64,000 nucleotides of DNA from Bordetella petrii (lineage in GTDB: Bacteria > Pseudomonadota > Gammaproteobacteria > Burkholderiales > Burkholderiaceae_B). Shown piece by piece: positions 62,537 through 64,000 of the stretch. Each line of letters starts with the position of its first letter. Within the stretch, counting starts at the first letter, position 1. The stretch is from NCBI GenBank assembly GCA_017745595.1, contig WMBV01000013.1, positions 82,856 to 146,855 on the forward strand, written 5' to 3'. Under the pieces are notes generated by a model. The model saw nothing but the letters and a program-made list of their open reading frames with translations, had not been told where the DNA came from and did no database searches. A program made the translations under genes and the position numbers.

Positions 62537-62622
62537 CTTCGCATGGTTCGGCGGTGAACCTGGTCAGGTCGGGAACGAAGCAGCCATAGTCGTTTAGGAT
62601 CAGTGCCGGAGTAAGGCTCGCC
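62528..62622 (+). ncRNA. ffs: Signal recognition particle 4.5S RNA
   Basis: The conserved domain IV of bacterial SRP RNA is clear: GGTGAACCTGGTCAGGTC, then GGGAACGAAGCAGCC. It binds Ffh. The outer stem GGCGGGCC (62528-62535) pairs with GGCTCGCC (62615-62622) with one G-U pair and sets the ends. At about 95 nt it is the short bacterial form without an Alu domain. dnaX follows, the usual betaproteobacterial order. Confidence 0.94.
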
Positions 62623-62635
62623 TACCGGTTTCCCC

Positions 62636-62707
62636 AAGGGGGCGCCGTAATCGGAACGAATTGCCGTGGGTTCACGGCGGTTCGCGCCCTGGTTGCGGCG
62701 CCCCTTT
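62636..62707 (+). terminator. Possible terminator structure after 4.5S RNA
   Basis: GGGGCGCCG (62639-62647) can pair with CGGCGCCCC (62696-62704), followed by TTT. An inner hairpin CCGTG-GGTT-CACGG lies between. The long loop and short T-run make this uncertain; the region could also be the dnaX leader. Confidence 0.35.
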
Positions 62708-62754
62708 GTATTTCCGGCGCGCCGGCCGCGCGCAACTGGCTCTACAATCCGCCC

Positions 62755-64000
<1,246 letters not shown>

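Overview
The window is high-GC betaproteobacterial DNA, most likely from Alcaligenaceae and close to Bordetella or Achromobacter. The reasons are four orphan Bug-type periplasmic receptors, a second-type 87-residue IF-1, a 4.5S RNA gene next to dnaX, and a purC/purE/purK set beside a CbbA-type class II aldolase. The genus is an inference; the family is more secure. No phage, IS transposase or CRISPR locus is visible.

Layout. 1-1726: end of an aldolase gene, a small unknown gene, infA and a frameshifted GFA-family gene. 1845-22939: a C-P lyase phosphonate system split in two. phnCDE sits at 1909-4633 under a probable Pho box. phnF-phnM2-DUF1045-phnN (minus) and phnGHIJKLM (plus) diverge at 17 kb around a TCTAGA palindrome. 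An 8-kb segment of visibly lower GC lies between the halves. It carries two hydrolases, an IclR regulator, an asparaginase, two paralogous Bug receptors and an LVIVD-repeat protein, and a 27-bp direct repeat brackets it. 23-30.5 kb: fba, a second, intact GFA gene, purC, a DUF5993/DsbB-like membrane redox pair, purEK and a Sua5-type tRNA-modification gene. 30.7-34.2 kb: a beta-ketoadipate operon (Bug, pcaI, pcaJ, pcaR) with a 15-bp palindrome of PcaR type upstream. 34-43 kb: two LysR regulators, an MFS transporter, two ThDP enzymes, a MaoC protein and glutaryl-CoA dehydrogenase. 43.4-48.7 kb: Bug receptor, arylsulfatase, DeoR regulator and Ldh-family dehydrogenase. 48.7-56.1 kb: xerD, ybaK, an sdhCDB cluster without sdhA, a DJ-1/PfpI protein, an RHH protein, a PBP7-type endopeptidase, tRNA-Arg(CCT), an MFS transporter and a micro membrane protein. 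56.2-64 kb: an AddB/AddA-like nuclease-helicase pair, 4.5S RNA and the start of dnaX.

The most unusual signal is a dispersed intergenic element present at eleven places. Nine copies have two inverted hairpin units of about 32 nt around a spacer of roughly 22-42 nt; two are single units. The stems differ between copies but keep pairing through matched changes, so the fold itself seems to be what is maintained or copied. I do not recognise it as a named family. Other points of interest are a terminator-like hairpin between phnD and phnE, a 2H-phosphoesterase in a phn operon with no PhnP in view, two PhnM paralogues, and a 20-bp inverted repeat over the 4.5S RNA promoter.
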